Positions 1 to 5,959 of a stretch of 9,291 nt of DNA are shown here, piece after piece. Position 1 is the stretch's first letter; each line of letters begins with the position of its first letter. The notes under the pieces are model-generated. The model had not been told where the DNA came from. It ran no database searches and saw only the letters and a program-made list of their open reading frames with translations. The stretch is from Acidimicrobiaceae bacterium (GTDB lineage Bacteria > Actinomycetota > Acidimicrobiia > Acidimicrobiales > RAAP-2), in assembly GCA_003151555.1 (NCBI GenBank), contig PLXU01000121.1, positions 39,480 through 48,770 of the forward strand, in the 5' to 3' direction. A program made the translations under genes and the position numbers.

Positions 1-2
1 TC

Positions 3-575
3 GTTGACGAAGAGGGCGTGGTGGGCGGGGGTGTCCGCCTGAAGCCGGCCGAGGTCAACCAGCTGGTGGCCGAGCGCGGCGACGACGTGGTGTTCTTTGA
101 CGCCCGCAACGCCTTTGAGTCCAAGATCGGCAAGTTCAAGAACGCCGTCGTGCCGCGCGTCGCCACGACGCGCGACTTCGTGGACGAGTTGGAGAGCGGT
201 AAGTACGACTACCTGAAGGACCGACCGGTCGTCACGTACTGCACGGGCGGCATCCGCTGCGAGGTCTTGTCGTCGGTGATGAGGAGCCGGGGCTTCAACG
301 AGGTGTACCAGATCGAAGGCGGCATCGTTCGCTACGGCGAGGCCTTCGGCGACCAGGGACTGTGGGAGGGATCGCTCTATCTCTTTGACGCCCGCATGAA
401 TCACGAGTTCAGCGAACACACCAAGGTGATCGGCGTCTGCGAAAAGTGCGCCGCGCCAACCAGCAAGTTCTACAACTGCGCGAACCTGGCCTGTCGAAAG
501 CTGATACTGCTGTGCGACGACTGTACGGCGGACAACGTCAGCAAGAAGTGCCTGGCGAGTCATCAGCAACTGTGA
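3..575 (+). CDS. trhO: tRNA uridine-34 hydroxylase TrhO (rhodanese-like, YceA/UPF0176 family), 5'-truncated
   Basis: This is the C-terminal part of a TrhO-type rhodanese, the family that uses oxygen to form 5-hydroxyuridine at the wobble position of tRNA. The reading frame is open to the left edge, so the N-terminal part lies outside the window; the GTG at 18 is internal, not the start. The rhodanese domain shows the typical FFDARNAFE strand and the active-site loop YCTGGIRCE, with the catalytic Cys encoded at 240-242. The IEGGI and LWEG/LFDAR segments that follow are characteristic of TrhO and not of simple sulfurtransferases. The C-terminus carries a Cys-rich tail (CEKC, then Cys in YNC, ACR and CDDC) typical of the long bacterial members and perhaps metal-binding. 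It converges on the HxlR gene, with a 107-nt spacer. Family assignment is firm; the enzymatic role rests on homology. Confidence 0.92.
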   Translation, partial: VDEEGVVGGGVRLKPAEVNQLVAERGDDVVFFDARNAFESKIGKFKNAVVPRVATTRDFVDELESGKYDYLKDRPVVTYCTGGIRCEVLSSVMRSRGFNEVYQIEGGIVRYGEAFGDQGLWEGSLYLFDARMNHEFSEHTKVIGVCEKCAAPTSKFYNCANLACRKLILLCDDCTADNVSKKCLASHQQL

Positions 576-612
576 CGCTGCCTACCTGAATCCCCGATCG
601 GCGACGCCTGTG

Positions 613-665
613 GGTCCCGGTGAGGTAATGACGAGCGCCATCGTCTCACGCGAGCAGTAGGGACC
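613..665. terminator. Nested inverted repeat between convergent genes, possible bidirectional terminator
   Basis: GGTCCC at 613-618 pairs with GGGACC at 660-665. Inside lie GTGA (620-623) with TCAC (646-649) and GACGA (630-634) with TCGTC (641-645), closing on a 6-nt loop. The nested arms could fold into one interrupted stem on either strand. It sits between the 3' ends of trhO and the HxlR gene, where a shared terminator would be expected, but there is no T-tract, so the assignment is tentative. Confidence 0.3.
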
Positions 666-682
666 GCCCCGAGTTCCGTGGA

Positions 683-1198
683 TCACGACGAAGCGTCGGC
701 CGTCGCGGCACGACTCGATGTCGACGAACGGTCAGACTTGCGCCTCAACCGTGGACGGCCGTCGCCGGCCAGCGCTTGTACGTTGCCCGAACTCATGGAC
801 CCTCCGCACTCGCTGCACACGACCGTGCCCAGGGCTTCGTGACCGCAACTGCGATGCACCAGGCGAATGGGGGCGCCGTTGGGCGCCGCGTACTGATCGC
901 CCCATTGACGCATGGCGTTCATCACGGGCCACAGGTCGCGGCCCTTTGGGGTGAGTCGATAGTCAAAGCGCGGTGGATGCTCGCTGTAGGCCACCCGCTC
1001 GAACACGCCGGCCTCGACCAGGCCCTCCAGGCGCAGCTGCAGCACGTTGCGCGAAATACCCAATCGCTCTTGAAAGACGTCGAAGCGCGTTACCCCGAGG
1101 AAGGCGTCACGAACGATGAGCATGGTCCACCATTCGCCCACCACCTCGAGGCACTGGGCCACCGAACAGTCCATTTGTGAAAAACTCTTACGTTCCAT
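683..1198 (-). CDS. HxlR/DUF24-family winged-helix transcriptional regulator
   Basis: This 171-residue protein is an HxlR-type regulator. The N-terminus has the family signature DCSVAQCLEVVGEWW (residues 10-24). The winged helix follows (about 25-85), with RFDVFQERLGISRNVLQLRL as recognition region and YSEHPPRFDYRLT as wing. Cys11 matches the N-terminal Cys that is conserved in DUF24 proteins and serves as a redox or electrophile sensor in several characterised members (YodB, HypR). A C-x-H plus C-x2-C cluster (Cys118, His120, Cys128, Cys131) looks like a small zinc ribbon, seen in a subset of this family; the last 30 residues are Ser/Arg-rich and disordered-looking. The gene is divergent from an MFS pump and very likely controls it and itself through the palindrome at 1216-1228. 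The start is fixed by a TATACT -10 box 6 nt upstream, so the transcript is probably leaderless. Confidence 0.9.
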   Translation of the reverse strand: MERKSFSQMDCSVAQCLEVVGEWWTMLIVRDAFLGVTRFDVFQERLGISRNVLQLRLEGLVEAGVFERVAYSEHPPRFDYRLTPKGRDLWPVMNAMRQWGDQYAAPNGAPIRLVHRSCGHEALGTVVCSECGGSMSSGNVQALAGDGRPRLRRKSDRSSTSSRAATADASS

Positions 1199-1204
1199 GC
1201 CTCA

Positions 1205-1210
1205 AGTATA
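1205..1210 (-). promoter_or_regulatory. -10 box of the leaderless hxlR-type gene promoter
   Basis: TATACT on the minus strand ends 6 nt before the ATG at 1198, the spacing expected when transcription begins at or next to the start codon. No Shine-Dalgarno is present. A good -35 hexamer is not evident. Confidence 0.6.
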
Positions 1211-1215
1211 GTCAG

Positions 1216-1228
1216 TTGTATCATACAA
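1216..1228. promoter_or_regulatory. Perfect 13-bp palindrome, probable HxlR operator
   Basis: TTGTAT-C-ATACAA is a perfect inverted repeat centred in the divergent spacer. Its left arm coincides with the -35 hexamer (TTGTAT) of the MFS gene, while the whole element lies in the -18 to -30 region of the oppositely oriented regulator. A dimer bound here would block both promoters, as is usual for HxlR regulators next to their targets. A second, weaker inverted repeat, ACTCT-GCT-AGAGT, lies at 1232-1244 and includes the MFS -10 box. Confidence 0.6.
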
Positions 1229-1244
1229 TGCACTCTGCTAGAGT
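1216..1244 (+). promoter_or_regulatory. Promoter of the MFS efflux gene, leaderless
   Basis: TTGTAT (1216-1221) and TAGAGT (1239-1244) are separated by exactly 17 bp. The -10 box ends 7 nt before the GTG at 1252, placing the transcription start on or beside that codon. This argues against the upstream ATG at 1228, which would lie inside the promoter. Confidence 0.6.
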
Positions 1245-1251
1245 ACGTTTC

Positions 1252-2706
1252 GTGACAGAACTTACACCGTTGACTCAGGTAATTGCCCGGGCGGCAAGGG
1301 TTCGCACGTTGATCTTCCTGGTCACGTCCCTGGGTGCTTTCATGGGATCACTCGACCTCTCCATTGTCAATGTGGCCTTCCCCGCGCTCGAGCGCAGCTT
1401 CTCCGGCGACACCACGGCCGCCCTGGCCTGGGTCATCACGGCCTACTCCATCGCCTACGGGTCGCTCCTGGTGATTGCCGGGCGCACCGCTGACCGTATC
1501 GGCAGCCGCCGCGTCTTCAACCTCGGTTTGAGCGTATTTTGCCTCGGTTCCGCCCTCTGCGCCGCGGCGCCGTCGGTTCCCTTCCTCATCGCCGGACGGG
1601 TGGTCCAGGGCTCGGGTGCGGCCGCCATGCTGCCGGCGTCGCTCAGCCTCTTGTTGGCGGCGTACCCCCACGAACGACGCACCCAGATCGTGTCGCTGTG
1701 GGGCGGCATCGGAGCGCTCGCGGTGGCGACCGGACCGAGTTTGGGCGCGACCTTGGTCACCGTTGGCGGCTGGCGATGGGTCTTCCTGGTGAACCTGCCG
1801 GTGGGTGTCTTTGCCTACTTCATGGGCCGGCGCGTGTTGAAGGAGAGTGCGGTCAACCCCCATCACCCGGCACCGGACTATCTCGGCGTCGCCCTCGTTT
1901 CGGGGGCATTGGCCAGTCTGGTGCTGGCCATCACCCAAGGTCCCAGTTGGGGCTGGTCCAGTGCCGCGGTCATCGCGACGTTGGCGGCGTCGGTCCTGCT
2001 GGGCAACCTGTTTCTCTACCGCTGTCGTCACCACGGCGAGCCCGTGCTCGACCTCACGCTCTTTCGCGCCCGCAGTTTCAGCGTGACCAACGCCGCCACC
2101 CTGCTCTACGCAATGGGATTCTTCGCCATGTTGCTCGGCAACATCCTCTTTCTCACGAGCGTCTGGCACTACCAGATCATTTGGGCCGGCCTCGCCGTGA
2201 CGCCCGGTCCCCTGGTCGTCGCCGCCGTGGCCGGGCCGGCCGGCCGACTGGCCGCCCGAGTGGGATTCCGACCCGTGCTCTTGGCCGGCACCGCCATCTT
2301 CACGTTGGGACTGTTGTCGTTTGCCCTTCGCGTGGGCTTGCACCCGGAGTACCTCACCTGCTGGCTGCCGGCGACCGTGCTGCTCGGTGTGGGAATCGGA
2401 CTCACGTTCCCCGTACTCGGGGCCAGCGCGGTGTCGAGCCTGCAGGCGGACCGCTACGCCGTGGGCAGCGCCGTCAACCAAACGGCCCGACAGATCGGCG
2501 GCGCCATCGGCGTCGCGATCCTCGTCGTCATTCTGGGGACCCCGCGCAGCGCGCTCGACGCCCTCAACAACTTCCATCACCTCTGGTACTTCAGTGCCGC
2601 CATGGCGGCCACCGCCGGTGTCGCCTGCCTCTTCCTGGCCCGGGGTCGCCAGCGGATCGACGATAAGGTCGCGGCCATTGGCGTCGTGGATACGCCCGTC
2701 AACTAA
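1252..2706 (+). CDS. MFS drug:H+ antiporter, DHA2 (EmrB/QacA-like) family
   Basis: This is a 484-residue polytopic membrane protein of the DHA2 group of proton-coupled drug exporters. The first membrane segment carries LDLSIVNVAFPAL (about 34-46), a DHA2 hallmark. Motif A in the loop between segments 2 and 3 reads GRTADRIGSRR (77-87). The segment-5 antiporter motif is represented by ATGPSLGA, followed by the GGWRWVFLVNLPVG stretch typical of EmrB-like pumps. A middle loop (HHGEPVLDLTLF) precedes the second half, as expected for proteins with about 14 segments. The frame is open further upstream, to an ATG at 1177 and another at 1228, but the leaderless promoter points to the GTG at 1252. The gene is divergent from an HxlR regulator and is followed after 11 nt by a thioesterase gene. 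The substrate cannot be told from sequence. Confidence 0.9.
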   Translation: MTELTPLTQVIARAARVRTLIFLVTSLGAFMGSLDLSIVNVAFPALERSFSGDTTAALAWVITAYSIAYGSLLVIAGRTADRIGSRRVFNLGLSVFCLGSALCAAAPSVPFLIAGRVVQGSGAAAMLPASLSLLLAAYPHERRTQIVSLWGGIGALAVATGPSLGATLVTVGGWRWVFLVNLPVGVFAYFMGRRVLKESAVNPHHPAPDYLGVALVSGALASLVLAITQGPSWGWSSAAVIATLAASVLLGNLFLYRCRHHGEPVLDLTLFRARSFSVTNAATLLYAMGFFAMLLGNILFLTSVWHYQIIWAGLAVTPGPLVVAAVAGPAGRLAARVGFRPVLLAGTAIFTLGLLSFALRVGLHPEYLTCWLPATVLLGVGIGLTFPVLGASAVSSLQADRYAVGSAVNQTARQIGGAIGVAILVVILGTPRSALDALNNFHHLWYFSAAMAATAGVACLFLARGRQRIDDKVAAIGVVDTPVN

Positions 2707-2717
2707 GAGAGGATCGC

Positions 2718-3254
2718 GTGACCGACCTAGAACAGACCTTCGACGCTGACCGGTTCGGCACCCCGCGTGCCAAGACAGTCTCGTGGTACGACCCGATGCC
2801 CACGGCGGCCCAGGGGCGGACCCTGAGCGGTCGTGAGCTCCTCGAGGCAATACGCGACGAGCGCATTCCCGCGCCGCCCATCGCCAAGTTGATGGGCCTT
2901 TCCATCGAAGAGATCGGCGAAGGCCGCGTCGTCTTTGCCTGTGTCCCTGACGAGTCGCTCTATAACCCCATCGGCGCGGTGCACGGCGGACTGGTCTGCA
3001 CCTTGGCCGACACCGTGATCGGTTGTGCGGTGCACACACTCTTGGAGCCGGGCGTTGGCTACACGTCGATCGACCTAAGCGTCAGTTACCTGCGCCCAGT
3101 GCACGCCGACGGCACGGCGCTTCGCGCCTCGGGTCTGGTCACCAAGCCGGGTCGACGGGTGGCCTTCGCCAACGCCGAGATCGTCGACGGCGCCGGCAAG
3201 GTCGTGGCGACCGCGTCGGGCAGCGTGCTCATCATCAACGCAATCCGGAGCTAA
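2718..3254 (+). CDS. PaaI-type hotdog-fold thioesterase
   Basis: This 178-residue protein belongs to the PaaI/4HBT group of hotdog acyl-CoA thioesterases, which hydrolyse acyl- or aroyl-CoA in the cytoplasm. The core spans roughly residues 58-175. It contains NPIGAVHGG (83-91), the canonical Asn/HGG active-site loop, and LADTVIGCA, in which Asp98 would be the catalytic carboxylate. The strands SIDLSVSYLRPV and RVAFANAEIVD follow in the usual order. About 50 extra residues precede the core (Trp/Pro-rich, with a LSGRELLEAIRD helix), as in many actinobacterial homologues. The GTG start is preceded by GAGAGGA at 2707-2713, and the pump gene ends 11 nt upstream, so the two are probably one operon and share HxlR control. 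The CoA substrate is unknown. Confidence 0.85.
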   Translation: MTDLEQTFDADRFGTPRAKTVSWYDPMPTAAQGRTLSGRELLEAIRDERIPAPPIAKLMGLSIEEIGEGRVVFACVPDESLYNPIGAVHGGLVCTLADTVIGCAVHTLLEPGVGYTSIDLSVSYLRPVHADGTALRASGLVTKPGRRVAFANAEIVDGAGKVVATASGSVLIINAIRS

Positions 3255-3308
3255 GTGTTCGCCCACACGACAGTTCACTAACCTCGAGGCAGTTCCGTCG
3301 CGTTAAGT

Positions 3309-3314
3309 GAGAGG
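3309..3314 (+). promoter_or_regulatory. Shine-Dalgarno deciding the SDR start
   Basis: GAGAGG lies 4 nt before the ATG at 3319. It overlaps the alternative in-frame GTG at 3307, which therefore is unlikely to be used. Confidence 0.6.
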
Positions 3315-3318
3315 TGCC

Positions 3319-4371
3319 ATGTCCGAGACCGTACTCGTTACCGGCGCGACCGGCTTCATTGCCCAGCACTGCATCTTGCAGCTCTTAGAGGCCGGTTACC
3401 AAGTGCGCGGCACCGCTCGCGCGCCGGGACGCGGCGAGGAAATCGCCACCGTGCTCTCCGCGCATTTGTCGGACGTCGCGCGGGCGCGACTGCCCCAGGA
3501 TTTCGCCGTGGTCGCCGCGGACCTCACGTCCGACGCGGGCTGGGACGACGCGGTGAACGGCTGTCGCTTCGTGCTACACGTCGCGAGCCCCTTCCCGCCC
3601 GACAGTCCCAAGAACGAGGACGAGCTCATCATCCCCGCGCGCGACGGCGCGCTGCGGGTCCTGCGCGCGGCGAGTAGCGCCAACGTGCAACGCGTCGTCA
3701 TGACCTCGTCGGTCGCGGCCATCTTTTACGGACGCGATCGTGATCACGTCTTCACCGAGGCGGACTGGTCAAACGTGCAGAGCCGCCACATCGGCGCCTA
3801 CGAAAAATCCAAGACACTGGCCGAACGGGCGGCCTGGAACTATATGGACTCACTCGGCAATACGTCAGCCATGGACCTCGTAGTGATCAACCCCGGTCTC
3901 GTGCTCGGACCATTGCTCGCCAAGGAGTGGAGCCTCTCGGGCGAAGCCATCAAGAAGATCATGGAGCGAGCGGTCCCGGCCATACCCGACATCCGGGTGG
4001 CGCCAGTCGACGTGCGCGATGTGGCGACGGCCCACGTGCTGGCGATGACCGTCGCCGAAGCCTCGGGCCAGCGCTTTATCTGCGCCATCGAGAGTCACGC
4101 CTTTCGAGACATTGCCCTGATCCTCGCCGAGCATTTGGGTAGCCAGGGTTTCAAGATCCCCACCGGCAGATTGCCCAACTTCGTGCTACCCATCGTCGCA
4201 CTCTGGGACAAACAGGTACGCCTCATCCTCTCCGAGGTGGGCCAAGACTTGGCGATCGACTCCACCAAAATCAAAACAGTGTTGGGGCTCAAACCACGTG
4301 GCCTCAGGGAGATGACCGAGGCGATGGCCGACTCCATGATTCGCTACGGCGTGGTGAGCGCAAAAGCCTAA
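3319..4371 (+). CDS. Extended-SDR NAD(P)-dependent reductase (dihydroflavonol 4-reductase/aldehyde reductase-like)
   Basis: This 350-residue protein is an extended short-chain dehydrogenase/reductase. The N-terminus has the dinucleotide-binding glycine motif TGATGFIA (8-15) after a short hydrophobic strand. The conserved HVASPF segment (87-92) and the catalytic set Ser130/Ser131 (VMTSSVAA), Tyr161 and Lys165 (YEKSK) follow. VINPGLVLGPLL is the usual C-side substrate-pocket segment. HVASPF and the YEKSK context resemble the dihydroflavonol-4-reductase-like and NADPH aldehyde-reductase branch rather than sugar epimerases. It would reduce a carbonyl, or oxidise an alcohol, with NAD(P)H. It lies 64 nt after the thioesterase on the same strand and has its own ribosome-binding site, so it may or may not belong to that operon. 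It converges with the next gene with only 10 nt between stop codons. Substrate unknown. Confidence 0.85.
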   Translation: MSETVLVTGATGFIAQHCILQLLEAGYQVRGTARAPGRGEEIATVLSAHLSDVARARLPQDFAVVAADLTSDAGWDDAVNGCRFVLHVASPFPPDSPKNEDELIIPARDGALRVLRAASSANVQRVVMTSSVAAIFYGRDRDHVFTEADWSNVQSRHIGAYEKSKTLAERAAWNYMDSLGNTSAMDLVVINPGLVLGPLLAKEWSLSGEAIKKIMERAVPAIPDIRVAPVDVRDVATAHVLAMTVAEASGQRFICAIESHAFRDIALILAEHLGSQGFKIPTGRLPNFVLPIVALWDKQVRLILSEVGQDLAIDSTKIKTVLGLKPRGLREMTEAMADSMIRYGVVSAKA

Positions 4372-4381
4372 GCGGCGCGAC

Positions 4382-5317
4382 TCAAAGTTCCGGTACGGCG
4401 AACATCGGCGCGATGCTCGCGGCCGCCCCATCGTCGAAGAGCACCAGCTGCGCTGGCTCGACCGACTTGTCCGCGCGCGTGGCGCGCACGGTCATCACGA
4501 CGACAACCGCCGCCGTCAACAGCGCGGCCACGCCGAGGGCCGGGATCGGTAGGCCCACGTACTTGAGCCCGCTCAAGAGCACGACGCCGGCGATGAAGGG
4601 CCGGATCACTTGGAACGTGCCCTTCGACGAGATCAGCGAACCGACGATGACGGCGGGCACACTGCCAATGATGATGGAGATGGTGAGGGCGAATTCCACG
4701 TGGCCGAACAGCAGGGTCCCCGCCGTGGCGGCCATGGTCAGCGGTATTGATTGGGCCAAGTCGGTACCCACGAGTTGGTGGTTCTTCAAGTTGGGGTAGA
4801 TCATGAGCAGCAGCACGAGAATCATCGACCCCGCGCCGACCGAGGTGAGTCCGACCATGAATCCGCCCACGACGCCGATGGCGATCGTCGGGTACTTGCG
4901 CAGAGTGAGCGGCCGGTCGGTGAGCTGACGTCGCCCGGGGAGGAACGATCGAACAATCATGGCGGTCGCCCCGAAGATGAGCGCCGTACCCAGCAGGATC
5001 TCGAGATTGCGCTCGGCCGTCGCACTGTCGCCCATGAGGTGCATGACGTACGTACCGAGGAAGGCCGACGGCACCGATCCGATGCAGAGCAGTTTCACGA
5101 TTCCCGTCTGGACCGTCTTGCGCTTCCAATGGATTGCGACGCCGAAGGGCTTCATGAAGAGCGCGGCAATGAGGTCCGAGGAGATGGCGGCCGAGGGAGC
5201 GATGCCAAAGACCAACACCAGCATCGGGGTCATGAGCGCGCCGCCGCCCAATCCGGTCATGCCCACCAAGAAGCCCACGACGGCGCTTCCCAACACCAGG
5301 TAGATATCGATGTGCAT
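4382..5317 (-). CDS. TauE/SafE-family sulfite/organosulfonate exporter-like membrane protein
   Basis: This 311-residue integral membrane protein belongs to the TauE/SafE family (formerly DUF81), implicated in export of sulfite, sulfoacetate or other small anions. The two internal homologous halves are visible: GFLVGMTGLGGGALMTPML near residue 16, and GGFMVGLTSVGAGSMILVLL near the middle, each followed by an SSDL or GTDL-like segment. About eight hydrophobic segments can be picked out. A hydrophilic tail (RATRADKSVEPAQ and onward) closes the protein. The ATG is preceded on the minus strand by AAGAAGG (5324-5330) with 6-nt spacing, a good Shine-Dalgarno, so unlike many neighbours this transcript has a leader. 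The leader holds a small hairpin (CTTGC/GCAAG, 5328-5341) touching the ribosome-binding site, and a 12-bp palindrome lies just upstream. The transported anion cannot be deduced. Confidence 0.9.
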   Translation of the reverse strand: MHIDIYLVLGSAVVGFLVGMTGLGGGALMTPMLVLVFGIAPSAAISSDLIAALFMKPFGVAIHWKRKTVQTGIVKLLCIGSVPSAFLGTYVMHLMGDSATAERNLEILLGTALIFGATAMIVRSFLPGRRQLTDRPLTLRKYPTIAIGVVGGFMVGLTSVGAGSMILVLLLMIYPNLKNHQLVGTDLAQSIPLTMAATAGTLLFGHVEFALTISIIIGSVPAVIVGSLISSKGTFQVIRPFIAGVVLLSGLKYVGLPIPALGVAALLTAAVVVVMTVRATRADKSVEPAQLVLFDDGAAASIAPMFAVPEL

Positions 5318-5343
5318 GGACGCCCTTCTTGCCAGAGCAAGGT

Positions 5344-5355
5344 TTTCTATAGAAA
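5344..5355. promoter_or_regulatory. 12-bp perfect palindrome upstream of the TauE-like gene
   Basis: TTTCTATAGAAA is its own reverse complement. It lies 27 bp before the TauE-family start and contains a TATAGA that could act as a minus-strand -10 box, with a TTGAAT (5371-5376) upstream at 19 bp. It may be an operator or only an AT-rich promoter core. Confidence 0.35.
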
Positions 5356-5417
5356 TAGTAGTTTATCATGATTCAAATCCGCATTGCAGCTCAACATCGA
5401 GTTCTGCACGTCGGCCG

Positions 5418-5433
5418 CGCACCAAACGGTGCG
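5418..5433 (-). terminator. Hairpin downstream of the Ser-repeat gene
   Basis: CGCACC-AAAC-GGTGCG forms a perfect 6-bp GC-rich stem with a 4-nt loop, 26 nt past the stop codon of the minus-strand Ser-repeat gene and upstream of the TauE-like gene. There is no T-run after it, so if it terminates transcription it is a non-canonical (I-shaped) terminator. Confidence 0.35.
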
Positions 5434-5445
5434 GGAAATCGGACA

Positions 5446-5460
5446 AAATCCTTGGGATTT
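5446..5460 (-). terminator. Inverted repeat overlapping the stop codon of the Ser-repeat gene
   Basis: AAATCC-TTG-GGATTT is a perfect 6-bp inverted repeat with a 3-nt loop. It begins inside the TAA stop and precedes the hairpin at 5418-5433. The two may act together in 3'-end formation. The stem is AT-rich and weak alone. Confidence 0.3.
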
Positions 5461-5878
5461 AAAGAATCGCGCGTTTCGCGGGCACCGAAAAACGACTGAA
5501 CCGTCCAGCGAAAGAACCTACTGAGCCGATAGAGGCAATGGAGCCGATGGAGGCAAACGAGCCGATGGAGGCGATTGAACAGGAACTGCCGATTGAACCG
5601 ATAGAGAAGGAGCTACCGATCGAACCGATTGAACAAAATGAACCAACGGAGCCAATTGAGCGGGCGCTGCCAACGGATCCCCTTGAACGCCACGAACTCG
5701 AGCTGGGAGGGTTCGCATCCCCATCACCATCAACACCCGGACCGTGATCCAGCGAGTCGACCTTGGCGGTCACCGATTCTGAAGAGCGTCGCTTCTTCAT
5801 CGTCACCGCGACCAGTCCCAGCACCAGGGCGAACAGTAGTGGCCCACCCAGAGTGAAGATCATCGACCGATTCTTCAT
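5459..5878 (-). CDS. Small single-pass membrane protein with Ser-centred tripeptide repeats, function unknown
   Basis: I do not recognise this 139-residue protein. Residues 1-31 form a signal-anchor: a short basic start, a hydrophobic stretch (about 7-26) and a stop-transfer MKKRR. A polar Asp/Gly/Ser linker follows (about 32-66). Residues 67-123 are 19 consecutive tripeptides of form [G/A/C/R/F]-Ser-[I/V/F/S/A], with Ser in the centre of every one, before a basic C-terminus. MKKRR directly after the hydrophobic segment suggests that the C-terminal part stays cytoplasmic, though the orientation is uncertain. The frame continues upstream to an ATG at 5947, but a TAGGCT -10 box (5886-5891) ends 7 nt before the ATG at 5878, supporting a leaderless start there. 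The repeat is open on both strands, so the coding strand is inferred from the membrane segment and promoter. It lies 81 nt downstream of the L,D-transpeptidase on the same strand. Confidence 0.55.
   Translation of the reverse strand: MKNRSMIFTLGGPLLFALVLGLVAVTMKKRRSSESVTAKVDSLDHGPGVDGDGDANPPSSSSWRSRGSVGSARSIGSVGSFCSIGSIGSSFSIGSIGSSCSIASIGSFASIGSIASIGSVGSFAGRFSRFSVPAKRAIL
5521..5690. repeat. Degenerate 9-bp tandem repeat
   Basis: About 170 bp are built of degenerate 9-bp units resembling GAGCCGATG on the plus strand, with variants such as GAACCGATT and GAGGCAATG. On the minus strand each unit encodes the Ser-Ile-Gly type triplet of the small membrane protein. The units differ mainly at wobble positions. 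Confidence 0.8.
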
Positions 5879-5885
5879 GGCTGCC

Positions 5886-5891
5886 AGCCTA
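5886..5891 (-). promoter_or_regulatory. -10 box of the Ser-repeat gene, leaderless
   Basis: TAGGCT on the minus strand ends 7 nt before the ATG at 5878. No Shine-Dalgarno and no convincing -35 hexamer are present. Confidence 0.45.
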
Positions 5892-5959
5892 CGAGTCGGC
5901 GACGCGCCTCGCGATAAACGTTGACGCCGGGGAGCGGAAATACCCACATTCGCGATCGT

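Noticed and set aside
1177..1251. Upstream extension of the MFS protein to the ATG at 1177 or 1228.
   Set aside because: It would place the start inside the HxlR coding region or inside the operator, before the predicted transcription start; the extra residues are not membrane-like or conserved in type.
1348..3039. A 563-codon minus-strand open frame opposite the MFS and thioesterase genes.
   Set aside because: It is Arg/Gly/Gln-rich with no recognisable domain and spans two well-supported plus-strand genes; a typical antisense shadow in GC-rich DNA.
4368..5369. A 333-codon minus-strand open frame overlapping the TauE-like gene in another frame.
   Set aside because: Its composition is Arg/His/Pro-rich, without hydrophobic segments, while the overlapping frame is a clear TauE/SafE protein with a Shine-Dalgarno.
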